From JAWVZU01 sp033722075 (lineage in GTDB: Bacteria > Pseudomonadota > Gammaproteobacteria > Xanthomonadales > SZUA-38): a stretch of 7,987 nt of DNA. The position numbers and the translations under genes were made by a program. Location of the stretch: positions 1 through 7,987 of the forward strand of contig JAWVZU010000188.1 of assembly GCA_033722075.1 (NCBI GenBank), read 5' to 3'. Shown piece after piece: positions 1 to 7,724 of this stretch. The first letter of the stretch is position 1. Each line of letters starts with the position of its first letter. The notes below the pieces were generated by a model. It did no database searches. It saw only the letters and a program-made list of their open reading frames with translations, and was not told the DNA's origin.

Positions 1-1014
1 ATGGGCATCGCAGGTCCCGAGGAATACGGTGGAGCGGGGCTGGATACCATCGGTTACGTGCTCGCCATGATCGAGATCTGTGCCGCCGATGCGGCCCATG
101 GAACCATCATGAGCGTCAACAATTCGCTGTTCTGCAACGGCATCCTCAAGCACGGCACCGAGGAGCAGAAGAAGAAGTACGTCACCGCTATCGCCAGCGG
201 GGAGCAGATCGGTGCCTATGCGCTGACCGAGCCCCAGTCCGGTTCGGATGCCTCGAACATGCGGGTGCGCGCCATCGCGTCCGCGGACGGCAGCTATTAC
301 ACGATCAACGGCAAGAAATCCTGGATCACCTCGGGCCCGGTCGCGCGTTTCATGGTGCTCTTCGCCGTGACCGACCCGGAAGCCGGTTCCCGTGGCATCA
401 CGGCGTTCATGATCGATACGGAACGGGACGGATTCGCCCGCGGCAAGACCGAGCCCAAGCTGGGGATTCGCGCTTCGGCGACCTGCGAGGTGGAATTCAC
501 GGATTACGAATGTCCGGCCGAATGGGTGCTGGGCAAGGAGGGCGAGGGCTTCAAGATCGCCATGGGCGTGCTCGACGCCGGGCGCATCGGGATTGCCGCC
601 CAGGCCGTTGGAATTGCATCGGCGGCCTATGAAGCCAGCCTCGTTTATGCCCGGGAAAGAAAGGCCTTCGGTCGGTCGATCGGCGAGTTCCAGATGATCC
701 AGCAGAAACTCGCCGACATGAAAACCCGGCTGGACGCCTCCGAGCTGCTCACCCTGAAGGCGGCCTGGAAGAAGATGGAGTCCGGAACAACCGGCGAGCG
801 GTTTACGGTAGAGAGTTCGGCCGCAAAGCTGTTTGCATCGGAGGCCGCCATGTTCATCACCAATGCCGCCATCCAGATTCACGGCGGGATGGGCTACAGC
901 AAGGAAATGCCACTGGAACGCTATTTCAGGGATGCGAAGATCACCGAGATCTATGAGGGGACCAGCGAGATCCAGCGGATGGTCATTGCCCGCATGGAGA
1001 CCGGTTTGCGGTAG
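1..1014 (+). CDS. Acyl-CoA dehydrogenase, short-chain/butyryl-CoA type (5'-truncated by window edge)
   Basis: This FAD enzyme introduces an alpha,beta double bond into acyl-CoA and passes the electrons to electron-transfer flavoprotein. The visible 337 residues cover nearly the whole fold. ALTEPQSGSD (residues 74-83) is the flavin/substrate-binding signature. RERKAFGRSIGEFQ (218-231) is the typical C-terminal-domain helix. QIHGGMGYSKEMPLERYFRD (292-311) fits the second family signature. E319 in IYEGTSEIQR sits where the catalytic base of short- and medium-chain members lies. Family members are usually about 380 residues and begin with a helical domain. Here the frame opens at MGIAGPEEYGG, which is normally about 40 residues into the protein. 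The ATG at base 1 is therefore almost certainly an internal Met, and the gene starts upstream. The exact substrate (butyryl-, isobutyryl- or 2-methylbutyryl-CoA) cannot be fixed from sequence alone. It ends with TAG 56 bp before the glutamate dehydrogenase gene. Confidence 0.93.
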   Translation: MGIAGPEEYGGAGLDTIGYVLAMIEICAADAAHGTIMSVNNSLFCNGILKHGTEEQKKKYVTAIASGEQIGAYALTEPQSGSDASNMRVRAIASADGSYYTINGKKSWITSGPVARFMVLFAVTDPEAGSRGITAFMIDTERDGFARGKTEPKLGIRASATCEVEFTDYECPAEWVLGKEGEGFKIAMGVLDAGRIGIAAQAVGIASAAYEASLVYARERKAFGRSIGEFQMIQQKLADMKTRLDASELLTLKAAWKKMESGTTGERFTVESSAAKLFASEAAMFITNAAIQIHGGMGYSKEMPLERYFRDAKITEIYEGTSEIQRMVIARMETGLR

Positions 1015-1033
1015 CCGATCGTCCTCGGACTAC
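1011..1033 (+). other. Short stem-loop at the end of the acyl-CoA dehydrogenase gene
   Basis: GTAGCCGA (1011-1018) can pair with TCGG (1025-1028) and CTAC (1030-1033) around a 6-base loop, leaving A1029 bulged. The stem begins at the stop codon of the upstream gene. No uridine run follows (the next bases are GTTATCCTTC), so it lacks the form of a standard intrinsic terminator. It may be a weak terminator, an mRNA 3'-end stabiliser or chance. It is the only notable structure in the 56-bp gap before the glutamate dehydrogenase gene. Confidence 0.25.
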
Positions 1034-1070
1034 GTTATCCTTCGCACCAGATTCGGCTAGCGAACAGACG

Positions 1071-4000
1071 ATGGAAGCGGTAGCGGAGAAAAGTGTCGTG
1101 CTCGACAGCATCGTCGAGCGCGTGCGCGAGGGGGTCCCTGCCAGCAAGGCGGAAAAGCTCGAACTTTTCGGGCGGCACTATCTGCGGCGCGTACCCGACG
1201 ATGAACTCGGGCGGCGCAGCGAAGAGGCCTGGGCGGCGATCATTCGCGGCGAATTCGAACTGGTCGGGCAACGGATGCGCGGGGAAACCGGAATCCGGGT
1301 GTTCAACCCGACGTCCGAGTCGCACGGCTGGGAATCCAGCCATACCGTGGTCGAGATCGTAACCCGGGACATGCCCTTCCTGGTGGACTCGACCACGATG
1401 GCCATTTCCGAGATGAATATCTCGATCCACCTCATCGTGCACCCCGTGTTCCGCATCGTCCGCGATGCCGGGGGTTACCTGATGGACATCGCGACGCTGG
1501 AACAGGAACTGGCCGATTCCACTGCCGAGTCCATCATGCATTTCGAGATCGACCGGCAGACCGATCCGGAGATGCTGCAAACCCTCGAACGCCGGATCAA
1601 GCGGTTCCTGAACGATGTGTCTCTCGCGGTCCGGGACTGGCGTCCGATGGCGGACCGGGTGGAACGGGCCTGGGTTCGCCTCAGCGAGTCACAAACGCCC
1701 TATGCCGAGGATCGCGTCCAGGAAACGATCGAGTTCCTGCGCTGGCTCGCGGACGATCATTTCACTTTCCTCGGTTATCGCGAATACCGGATCGAGCACG
1801 GCAAAAAAGGGGCCATGCTGTGCTCGGTTCCGGATACGGGGATGGGGATCCTCCGCGAGGACGACGAAGCGCCGGAGCACACGTCCACGCAGCTGGTGGA
1901 AACGGAACCCGAGGCCATCGCCGAATCCGGCCCGATGATCGTTACCAAGACCAACTCGAAGTCCACCGTCCATCGCTCCGCCTACATGGATTACATCGGT
2001 GTGATGACCTTCGACGAGGAAGGGCAACTCATCGGCGAGGAGCGGTTCCTGGGGTTATACACTTCGGCGGCCTACAACCGGCGGCCGTGGAACATTCCGT
2101 ATGTCCGGCACAAGGTCCAGGCGGTCATGCGGGCCTCGGGGTTCGCTGCCGAGTCCCACGGTGGAAAAGCGCTTCTGCACATCATGGAGACGCTCCCCCG
2201 GGATGAGCTGTTCCAGGCCAGCCCCAGTGAACTGTTCGAGCTGGTCATCGGCGTCTACGATCTGCAGGAGCGCCAGAAGACCCGGCTGTTCATCCGAGCC
2301 GACCGGTTCCAGCGCTTTTTCTCCTGCCTGGTCTATATTCCGCGGGATCGCTTCACCACGGAGACCCGAGAGCGCATCCAGGGCATTCTGAAACGCAAGC
2401 TCAAGGGCGAGCGGGTCGATTTCACGGTCCAGGTGTCCGAGTCCAAGCTGGCGCGGCTGCACGTCATCATCCACGTGAAGCCCGAACAGGAGATCGAATA
2501 CGACGTCAACGAGATCGAGGGGCGCCTGGTCGAGGCGGTCCGTTCCTGGCATGACCGCCTGGCCGAGATCCTGGTCGAGAAACACGGCGAAGACGTCGGC
2601 GTGCTCTGGGCCAAGCGTTTCGGCAAGGCTTTTCCGATCGCGTACATGGAAGACGTGACGCCCTGGGTCGCATCGTTCGACGTCGAGAATCTCTCGCGCC
2701 TGGCCAAGGTCGACGACCTGCGCATGAGCATGTACCGCCCGCGCAAGCGCGGCGAGGGTCTGATTCGATTCAAGACCTTTCGCTGCAACACGCCAATTCC
2801 GCTTTCCGACGTGCTGCCCATGCTCGAAAACATGGGGCTGCGCATCGTCAGCGAGCGGCCCTACCGGCTCGTTCTGGATGACGGCAGCGTCCGCTGGATC
2901 CAGGACTTCGACATGTCGCTGGCATCGGGCCAGACGATTGACCTGGACCTGGTCAAGGAGGATTTCCAGGAGGCCTTCGATCGGGTTGCCCGGGGCCGGA
3001 TGGAAAGCGACGGGTTCAACCGCCTGATTCTCGAAGCCCTTCTGAACTGGCGCCAGATCACGGTGATTCGCAGCTACTGCAAGTATCTGCTCCAGACCGG
3101 CGTGCCATTCTCCCAGGCCTACATGGAAGAGACCCTGGCTCAGCATCCGGGAATCGTCCGCCTTGTCATCGAGCTGTTCGAGGCGAAGTTCGATCCGGAG
3201 CGGGACGACGAGGCAAAGTCGAACCGCGATCAGCGCCTGCGTGCCCTGCGGGTCAGCCTGGAGCGCGCCTGGCGGGATCGTGAAGTGGATGCGGTGGTCA
3301 GCGAGGCGCTGCAGCGCCTGATTGCCGCCGGTGCCGAGGCCAGGCAGGCGCAGGTGGAAGCCGTATGCGAGCTTCTCCGGTTGCTCGTGGAACGCGTTCA
3401 GAGCCTGGATGAAGACCGCATCCTGAGGGCGTTCATCGATGCCATTCGGGCCACCCTGCGGACCAATGCGTTCCAGGTCGGGCCGGATGGGGAGTTCGCG
3501 ACCTACGTGAGCCTCAAGTTCAATTCGCGCCAGGTGCCCGACCTTCCCAAGCCGCGTCCATGGCGGGAGATCTTCGTGTATTCGCCACGGGTCGAGGGCA
3601 TTCACCTGCGCGGCGGCCGGGTCGCCCGCGGGGGGCTGCGCTGGTCGGATCGGCGGGAAGATTTCCGGACCGAGGTGTTGGGGCTGATGAAGGCCCAGAT
3701 GGTCAAGAACACGATGATCGTTCCGGTCGGCGCCAAGGGTGGGTTCGTGGTCAAACGCCCCCCCGAGACCGGCGGCCGGGATGCGCTCATGGCCGAAGTC
3801 GTGGCGTGCTATCGGGCGTTCATCTGCGGCCTGCTGGAAATCACCGACAACCTGAAAAACGACGAGGTGGTCCATCCACCGGAAGTGGTCCGCCACGACA
3901 AGGACGATACCTACCTGGTGGTGGCGGCAGACAAGGGGACCGCGACCTTCTCGGATATCGCCAATTCGGTGGCCGAGTCGCACGATTTCTGGCTCGGCGA

Positions 4001-6029
4001 TGCCTTCGCTTCCGGCGGATCTGCCGGCTATGACCACAAGAAGATGGGCATCACGGCCCGTGGCGCCTGGGAATCGGTCAAGCGACACTTTCGCGAGATG
4101 GGCATGGACTGCCAGGCCCGGGATTTCACCGTGGTCGGCATCGGGGACATGAGCGGGGACGTCTTCGGCAACGGCATGCTCCTGTCGCCGCATATCCGCC
4201 TCCAGGCCGCTTTCAACCACCTGCATATCTTTCTCGATCCCAACCCCGATCCGGCGGCCAGTCTGCAGGAGCGCGAGCGCCTGTTTGCCCTGGAGCGTTC
4301 GGCCTGGACCGATTACAACCCCGAACTGATCAGCCAGGGCGGTGGCGTCTACTCGCGCCGGGACAAGACGATTCCGATTTCCGACGAGGTCAAGGCCTGG
4401 CTCGGCATCAGCGCCGATCAACTGACCCCGAACGAACTGATCAAGGCACTTCTGAAAGCCCCGGTCGATCTGCTCTGGAACGGGGGCATCGGAACCTACG
4501 TGAAGAGCACGGCGGAAACGCATGGCGACGTCGGCGATCGAGCCAACGAAGCGGTCCGGGTGGACGGCAAGGAACTGCGCTGCCGGGTCGTGGGGGAGGG
4601 CGGCAACCTCGGCCTCACCCAGAAGGGGCGCATCGAGTTCGCCCAGAATGGTGGGCGCATCAATACCGATTTCGTCGACAACTCGGCCGGTGTCGACTGC
4701 TCCGACCACGAGGTCAACATCAAGATCCTGCTCAACAAGGCCATGGCCGAGGGCCTGCTGGGTCTGGAGGACAGGAATTCGCTCCTCTCCGAGATGACCG
4801 ATGAGGTTTCCGAGCTGGTGCTGCGCGACAACTACCTGCAGACCCAGGCCATCAGCATGATGGCGGCCCTCACGGTCGAACGGCTGGGTTCGAAAGCCCA
4901 TTTCATCGACGTTCTCGAGAGCCAGGGCATCCTCGACCGGGAGCTGGAAAACCTGCCGAGTCGGGACGAACTGAACGAACGCAAGAAGCGTGGGCAGGGC
5001 CTGACCCGGCCCGAACTGGCGGTCCTGCTGTCCTACAGCAAGATCACGCTCTACCAGGACCTGCTGCGTTCCGATGTGCCCGAGGACCCGTTTCTCAGCC
5101 GCGAACTGGTGCGCTATTTTCCGCAGCCGCTGCAGGAGGGGTATGCGGATTTCATGCAGAGCCACCGTTTGCGGCGCGAGATCATCGCGACGGTCATCAC
5201 CAACAGCATGGTCAACCGCATGGGTGCGACGTTCGCTTTACGCATGCAGGAGGACACGGGCGCCAGTTCTTCGCAGATTGCCAAGGCCTATACTGCCGCG
5301 AGGGAGATCTTCTCGGCGCGGCAATGGTGGGACGCGATCGAGGCTCACGACAACCAGGTGCCCAGCGACAACCAGATGATGGCGCATCTCACGGTCTGGA
5401 ACCTGTTGCGTCACGTCACCCGCTGGCTGCTCAACCACAACCGGGGCAACCTCGAGATCAACGAACTGGTCGAACGGTACCAGACCGGTGCGGAGATCAT
5501 GGTCGCCTCGGTTCGCGAACTTGCGGCGCCCCGGGTGCGGCGCGACATAGACCAGCGGATCACCGCCCTCGAATCGGTGGGTTTCGACAGTCTCCTGGCG
5601 GAGGAAATCGCCGGCGTGCCTGCCTTGAATCCAACCCTGGACATCATCGATGTGGCGGTCGAGCGCGACCGGCCGGTCGAGCACGTCGGCGGCATCTACT
5701 ATCAGCTGGACCGGTCCATGCGCCTGTCCTGGCTGATGAATCAGATCGAAAACCTGGCCGTCGAGGGCCAGTGGCATGCCCATGCCCGGGGCGGTCTTCG
5801 CGATGAGCTCTATGGCCATCACCGGGCCTTGGCACGACAGGTGCTGGCGGCCGAGGACAATGGCCAGGATCCGACGGAGAGCGTGGCGCGCTGGATGGAA
5901 GAACACCAGGCCCAGATCGAAAAATTCTCCAGCATGATGGCGGATATGCGCAGCGCCGGGAGCATGGATTACGCAACCGTATCGGTCGCCGTCCGGGCGC
6001 TGGAACACCTCGTCCTGAGTTTCGCCTAG
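1071..6029 (+). CDS. gdhB: NAD-dependent glutamate dehydrogenase, large bacterial (GDH-180) class
   Basis: The enzyme oxidatively deaminates L-glutamate to 2-oxoglutarate and ammonium with NAD+, normally as a soluble catabolic enzyme. At 1652 residues it has the usual length of the roughly 180-kDa class (PF05088 family), far above the roughly 450 residues of ordinary GDH. The N-terminal half is a regulatory region with ACT-like segments, for example DMPFLVDS (100-107), DDHFTFLGYREY (228-239) and VYIPRDRF (421-428). The catalytic core starts near residue 850: GGLRWSDRREDF (854-865), then Q876 and K879 in AQMVKN, then K889 in VGAKGG, matching the glutamate-binding and catalytic lysine region of smaller GDHs. 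GIGDMSGDVFGNGM (1023-1036) carries the conserved Asp loop. WNGGIGTYVK (1136-1145), GEGGN (1175-1179) and NSAGVDCSDHEVN (1204-1216) form the dinucleotide-binding part. A helical C-terminal region of about 400 residues follows. The start at 1071 is the first ATG of the frame, though its ribosome-binding site is weak. No frameshift or missing key residue was seen. In related enzymes the N-terminal region mediates allosteric control; the ligand here is unknown. Confidence 0.97.
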   Translation: MEAVAEKSVVLDSIVERVREGVPASKAEKLELFGRHYLRRVPDDELGRRSEEAWAAIIRGEFELVGQRMRGETGIRVFNPTSESHGWESSHTVVEIVTRDMPFLVDSTTMAISEMNISIHLIVHPVFRIVRDAGGYLMDIATLEQELADSTAESIMHFEIDRQTDPEMLQTLERRIKRFLNDVSLAVRDWRPMADRVERAWVRLSESQTPYAEDRVQETIEFLRWLADDHFTFLGYREYRIEHGKKGAMLCSVPDTGMGILREDDEAPEHTSTQLVETEPEAIAESGPMIVTKTNSKSTVHRSAYMDYIGVMTFDEEGQLIGEERFLGLYTSAAYNRRPWNIPYVRHKVQAVMRASGFAAESHGGKALLHIMETLPRDELFQASPSELFELVIGVYDLQERQKTRLFIRADRFQRFFSCLVYIPRDRFTTETRERIQGILKRKLKGERVDFTVQVSESKLARLHVIIHVKPEQEIEYDVNEIEGRLVEAVRSWHDRLAEILVEKHGEDVGVLWAKRFGKAFPIAYMEDVTPWVASFDVENLSRLAKVDDLRMSMYRPRKRGEGLIRFKTFRCNTPIPLSDVLPMLENMGLRIVSERPYRLVLDDGSVRWIQDFDMSLASGQTIDLDLVKEDFQEAFDRVARGRMESDGFNRLILEALLNWRQITVIRSYCKYLLQTGVPFSQAYMEETLAQHPGIVRLVIELFEAKFDPERDDEAKSNRDQRLRALRVSLERAWRDREVDAVVSEALQRLIAAGAEARQAQVEAVCELLRLLVERVQSLDEDRILRAFIDAIRATLRTNAFQVGPDGEFATYVSLKFNSRQVPDLPKPRPWREIFVYSPRVEGIHLRGGRVARGGLRWSDRREDFRTEVLGLMKAQMVKNTMIVPVGAKGGFVVKRPPETGGRDALMAEVVACYRAFICGLLEITDNLKNDEVVHPPEVVRHDKDDTYLVVAADKGTATFSDIANSVAESHDFWLGDAFASGGSAGYDHKKMGITARGAWESVKRHFREMGMDCQARDFTVVGIGDMSGDVFGNGMLLSPHIRLQAAFNHLHIFLDPNPDPAASLQERERLFALERSAWTDYNPELISQGGGVYSRRDKTIPISDEVKAWLGISADQLTPNELIKALLKAPVDLLWNGGIGTYVKSTAETHGDVGDRANEAVRVDGKELRCRVVGEGGNLGLTQKGRIEFAQNGGRINTDFVDNSAGVDCSDHEVNIKILLNKAMAEGLLGLEDRNSLLSEMTDEVSELVLRDNYLQTQAISMMAALTVERLGSKAHFIDVLESQGILDRELENLPSRDELNERKKRGQGLTRPELAVLLSYSKITLYQDLLRSDVPEDPFLSRELVRYFPQPLQEGYADFMQSHRLRREIIATVITNSMVNRMGATFALRMQEDTGASSSQIAKAYTAAREIFSARQWWDAIEAHDNQVPSDNQMMAHLTVWNLLRHVTRWLLNHNRGNLEINELVERYQTGAEIMVASVRELAAPRVRRDIDQRITALESVGFDSLLAEEIAGVPALNPTLDIIDVAVERDRPVEHVGGIYYQLDRSMRLSWLMNQIENLAVEGQWHAHARGGLRDELYGHHRALARQVLAAEDNGQDPTESVARWMEEHQAQIEKFSSMMADMRSAGSMDYATVSVAVRALEHLVLSFA

Positions 6030-6035
6030 GGGATG
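6027..6035 (+). promoter_or_regulatory. In-frame GDH stop / NAD kinase start junction (likely translational coupling)
   Basis: The GDH amber stop TAG (6027-6029) is followed by one GGG codon and then the NAD kinase ATG (6033-6035), all in the same reading frame. The AGGGG at 6028-6032 resembles a Shine-Dalgarno core but abuts the ATG with no spacer, so it cannot work in the usual way. Purine-rich sequence further upstream is weak. Ribosomes finishing GDH are therefore the likeliest source of NAD kinase initiation. This is inferred from layout only. Confidence 0.5.
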
Positions 6036-6806
6036 GCCCTGGATAAGATCGCATTCGTTGCGAGTCGCTCAGAAGCCGCCCAACAGGCGCTTCGCTCGCT
6101 GGCCGAGCGCTACGGGAACGTGCCGGTGGAGGATGCCGACGTCATCGTGGCCATCGGCGGCGACGGCTTCATGCTCCAGACCCTGCACCGCAACCTGCGT
6201 CTGGAGAAGCCGATCTACGGGCTGATGAGGGGCTCGGTGGGTTTTCTCATGAACCAGTATCGCTCCGAGGAAGATGGGCTCCTGGAGCGCCTCGAGCGGG
6301 CCCATTGCTCGCGACTGCACCCCTTGCGCATGACCGCCTACGGCGAGGCCGGCACGGACATGACGGCGCTGGCCATCAACGAGGTTTCGCTGCTGCGCCA
6401 GACCAAGCAGGCGGCCAAGATCCGCGTCTTCGTGAACGACTCGGTCAAGCTTCAGGAGTTGATCTGTGACGGCATCCTGCTCTCGACGCCCGCGGGGAGC
6501 ACGGCCTACAACCTCTCCGCCCACGGCCCGATCCTGCCGCTGGGATCGAACATTCTCGCGCTGACACCGATCAGCCCGTTCCGTCCGCGCCGCTGGCGAG
6601 GGGCTTTGCTGCAGTGTGATGCCCGGGTCAAGTTCGAGATTCTCGAACACTACAAGCGCCCGGTGAGCGCGACGGCCGACGCGTTCGAGGTCCGGGACGT
6701 CGTGGAAGTGGATATCGTCGAGGCCAAGGACGTGACCCTGAAGATGCTGTTCGATCCCGAGCACAACCTGGAGGATCGAATCCTGAATGAGCAGTTCGCC
6801 GTCTGA
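6033..6806 (+). CDS. nadK: NAD kinase, short form (ATP-NAD kinase)
   Basis: This cytosolic enzyme phosphorylates the 2'-hydroxyl of the adenosine ribose of NAD+ to give NADP+, the only known biosynthetic route to NADP. Family marks appear in order: the glycine-rich GGDGFML (42-48), KPIYGLMRGSVGFLMN (59-74), the NE motif in INEVSLLRQTKQAAK (115-129), and the long glycine/serine signature starting DGILLSTPAGSTAYNLSAHG (146-165). The last of these helps form the nucleotide site. LTPISPFRPRRWRGALL (177-193) lies in the C-terminal half. At 257 residues it is shorter than the roughly 290-residue enterobacterial enzyme. In particular it lacks a longer N-terminal lead, because GGDG comes only 41 residues in. 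The start is well supported, since IAFVASRSEAAQQAL is the expected opening strand and helix. It lies 3 bp after the glutamate dehydrogenase and overlaps the following nucleotidase gene by 20 bp. All diagnostic motifs are intact. Confidence 0.95.
   Translation: MALDKIAFVASRSEAAQQALRSLAERYGNVPVEDADVIVAIGGDGFMLQTLHRNLRLEKPIYGLMRGSVGFLMNQYRSEEDGLLERLERAHCSRLHPLRMTAYGEAGTDMTALAINEVSLLRQTKQAAKIRVFVNDSVKLQELICDGILLSTPAGSTAYNLSAHGPILPLGSNILALTPISPFRPRRWRGALLQCDARVKFEILEHYKRPVSATADAFEVRDVVEVDIVEAKDVTLKMLFDPEHNLEDRILNEQFAV
6770..6775 (+). promoter_or_regulatory. Ribosome-binding site of the 5'-nucleotidase, inside nadK
   Basis: GGAGGA lies 11 bases before the ATG at 6787. It is the strongest Shine-Dalgarno-like sequence in front of any gene in this window, and it sits within the final codons of nadK. 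It supports the start chosen for the nucleotidase and the 20-bp gene overlap. The spacing is at the long end of the usual range. Confidence 0.6.
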
Positions 6807-7713
6807 TCCCCGCACCACCGACCAGCCACGGTTCGTCGTGGCCATTTCCTCGCGCGCGCTTTTCGATCTCGACACCAGCCACCAGGTCTTCGAGTCGGAA
6901 GGGGTGGAAACCTATGCGCGGTACCAGATCGAGCGCGAAGAACAGCCGCTGGAACCGGGAATCGCATTCCCGCTCGTGCGCAAGCTGCTGCGCATCAACA
7001 GCCTTTCCGAGGCGCTCGACATCGAAGTGATCCTGCTGTCGCGAAACAGCGGCGATACGGGTCTGCGCATCTTCAATTCCATCGAGCATCACGGCCTGGA
7101 CATCCGCCGTGCCGCCTTCACCAACGGGGCCAGTCCCTATCAGTACATCGAACCGTTCGGGGCGGATCTTTTTCTTTCCACGCATGCCGAAGATGTCGCC
7201 CAGGCGCTGGTCGCCGGCTATCCGGCGGCGACGATCCTGCCGTCGGCCGCTTCGCGGGCCGCAGACCACGAGGAACTGCGGATCGCCTTCGATGGAGACG
7301 CGGTCCTGTTCTCCGACCAGGCGGAGCGAATCTATCAGGAACAGGGCCTCGACGCGTTCTCCAGGGCGGAGTCGGAGGCGGCATCCGAGCCGTTGTCCGG
7401 CGGGCCCTTCAAACCGGTCCTGAACGCGCTCCACCGGCTCCAGTCCAGTTTTCCGGCCGAGAACAACCCGATCCGGACCGCCCTGGTCACCGCCCGGTCC
7501 GCGCCCGCTCACAAGCGCGTCATCCTCACCCTGCGCCGCTGGGGTATTCGGATCGACGAAGCGCTGTTTCTCGGCGGCCGGCCGAAGGGACCGTTTCTAA
7601 AGGCCTTCGGTGCCGACATTTTCTTCGACGATCAACGCCAGCACTGCGATTCCGCACGGGACCACGTCGCGACCGGCCATGTGCCGCACGGAGTGGTCAA
7701 CGAGGAAACCTGA
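6787..7713 (+). CDS. Cytosolic 5'-nucleotidase, cN-I-like (PF06189 type)
   Basis: The family hydrolyses nucleoside 5'-monophosphates, classically AMP for animal cN-I, to nucleoside and phosphate. The substrate of bacterial members is less certain. The 308-residue protein shows a HAD-like set of motifs. FDLD (26-29) in AISSRALFDLDTSH supplies the two Asp residues expected of the nucleophile and acid/base. LLSRNSGDTGLR (83-94) is the Ser-bearing second motif. GGRPKGPFLKAF (263-274) carries the Lys region, and FFDD (279-282) is the late metal-binding acid pair. The bulk of the protein between 30 and 260 matches the family pattern, such as the segments GIAFPLVRKLL and AFTNGASPYQYI. No signal peptide or membrane segment is seen. 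The start at 6787 is supported by GGAGGA upstream and leaves a short, probably disordered Ser/Pro/Asp/Thr-rich tail of about 14 residues. It overlaps nadK by 20 bp and is probably co-transcribed and coupled with it. Confidence 0.88.
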   Translation: MSSSPSDPRTTDQPRFVVAISSRALFDLDTSHQVFESEGVETYARYQIEREEQPLEPGIAFPLVRKLLRINSLSEALDIEVILLSRNSGDTGLRIFNSIEHHGLDIRRAAFTNGASPYQYIEPFGADLFLSTHAEDVAQALVAGYPAATILPSAASRAADHEELRIAFDGDAVLFSDQAERIYQEQGLDAFSRAESEAASEPLSGGPFKPVLNALHRLQSSFPAENNPIRTALVTARSAPAHKRVILTLRRWGIRIDEALFLGGRPKGPFLKAFGADIFFDDQRQHCDSARDHVATGHVPHGVVNEET

Positions 7714-7724
7714 TCTGCTACAAT
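7694..7724 (+). promoter_or_regulatory. Candidate sigma-70 promoter (extended -10) for the downstream acyl-CoA dehydrogenase
   Basis: TGCTACAAT at 7716-7724 is an extended -10 element: TG at 7716-7717, one base, then TACAAT, a 5/6 match to TATAAT. A weak -35 candidate TGGTCA (7694-7699, 4/6) lies 19 bases upstream inside the nucleotidase gene. An extended -10 can compensate for a poor -35. The predicted transcription start is near 7731, giving a leader of about 30 bases before the ATG at 7761. The element falls just after the nucleotidase stop codon, which suggests the last gene has its own transcription start. No terminator hairpin was seen in the 47-bp gap, so read-through from the operon is also possible. 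Confidence 0.5.

Noticed and set aside
1..3. ATG at base 1 as the true start of the first acyl-CoA dehydrogenase
   Set aside because: The residues MGIAGPEEYGG normally lie about 40 positions into the family, after the first helices. The gene is cut by the window edge.
1006..1036. TTGCGG ... TACGTT as a promoter for GDH
   Set aside because: The -35-like and -10-like matches are poor and the 19-base spacer is long. Not distinguishable from chance.
5238..6008. 256-codon minus-strand frame opposite the GDH C-terminus
   Set aside because: It is in codon register with GDH and bounded by a rare sense TTA at 5238. No family resemblance; codon-bias shadow.
1071..6029. GDH as a fusion of two separate genes because of its unusual length
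   Set aside because: About 1600-1650 residues is normal for the GDH-180 class, and the frame is continuous with motifs in family order.
6628..7512. 294-codon minus-strand frame opposite the nucleotidase
   Set aside because: It is register-locked with the nucleotidase codons. Its composition is rich in Arg, Gly and Pro, with no recognisable domain.
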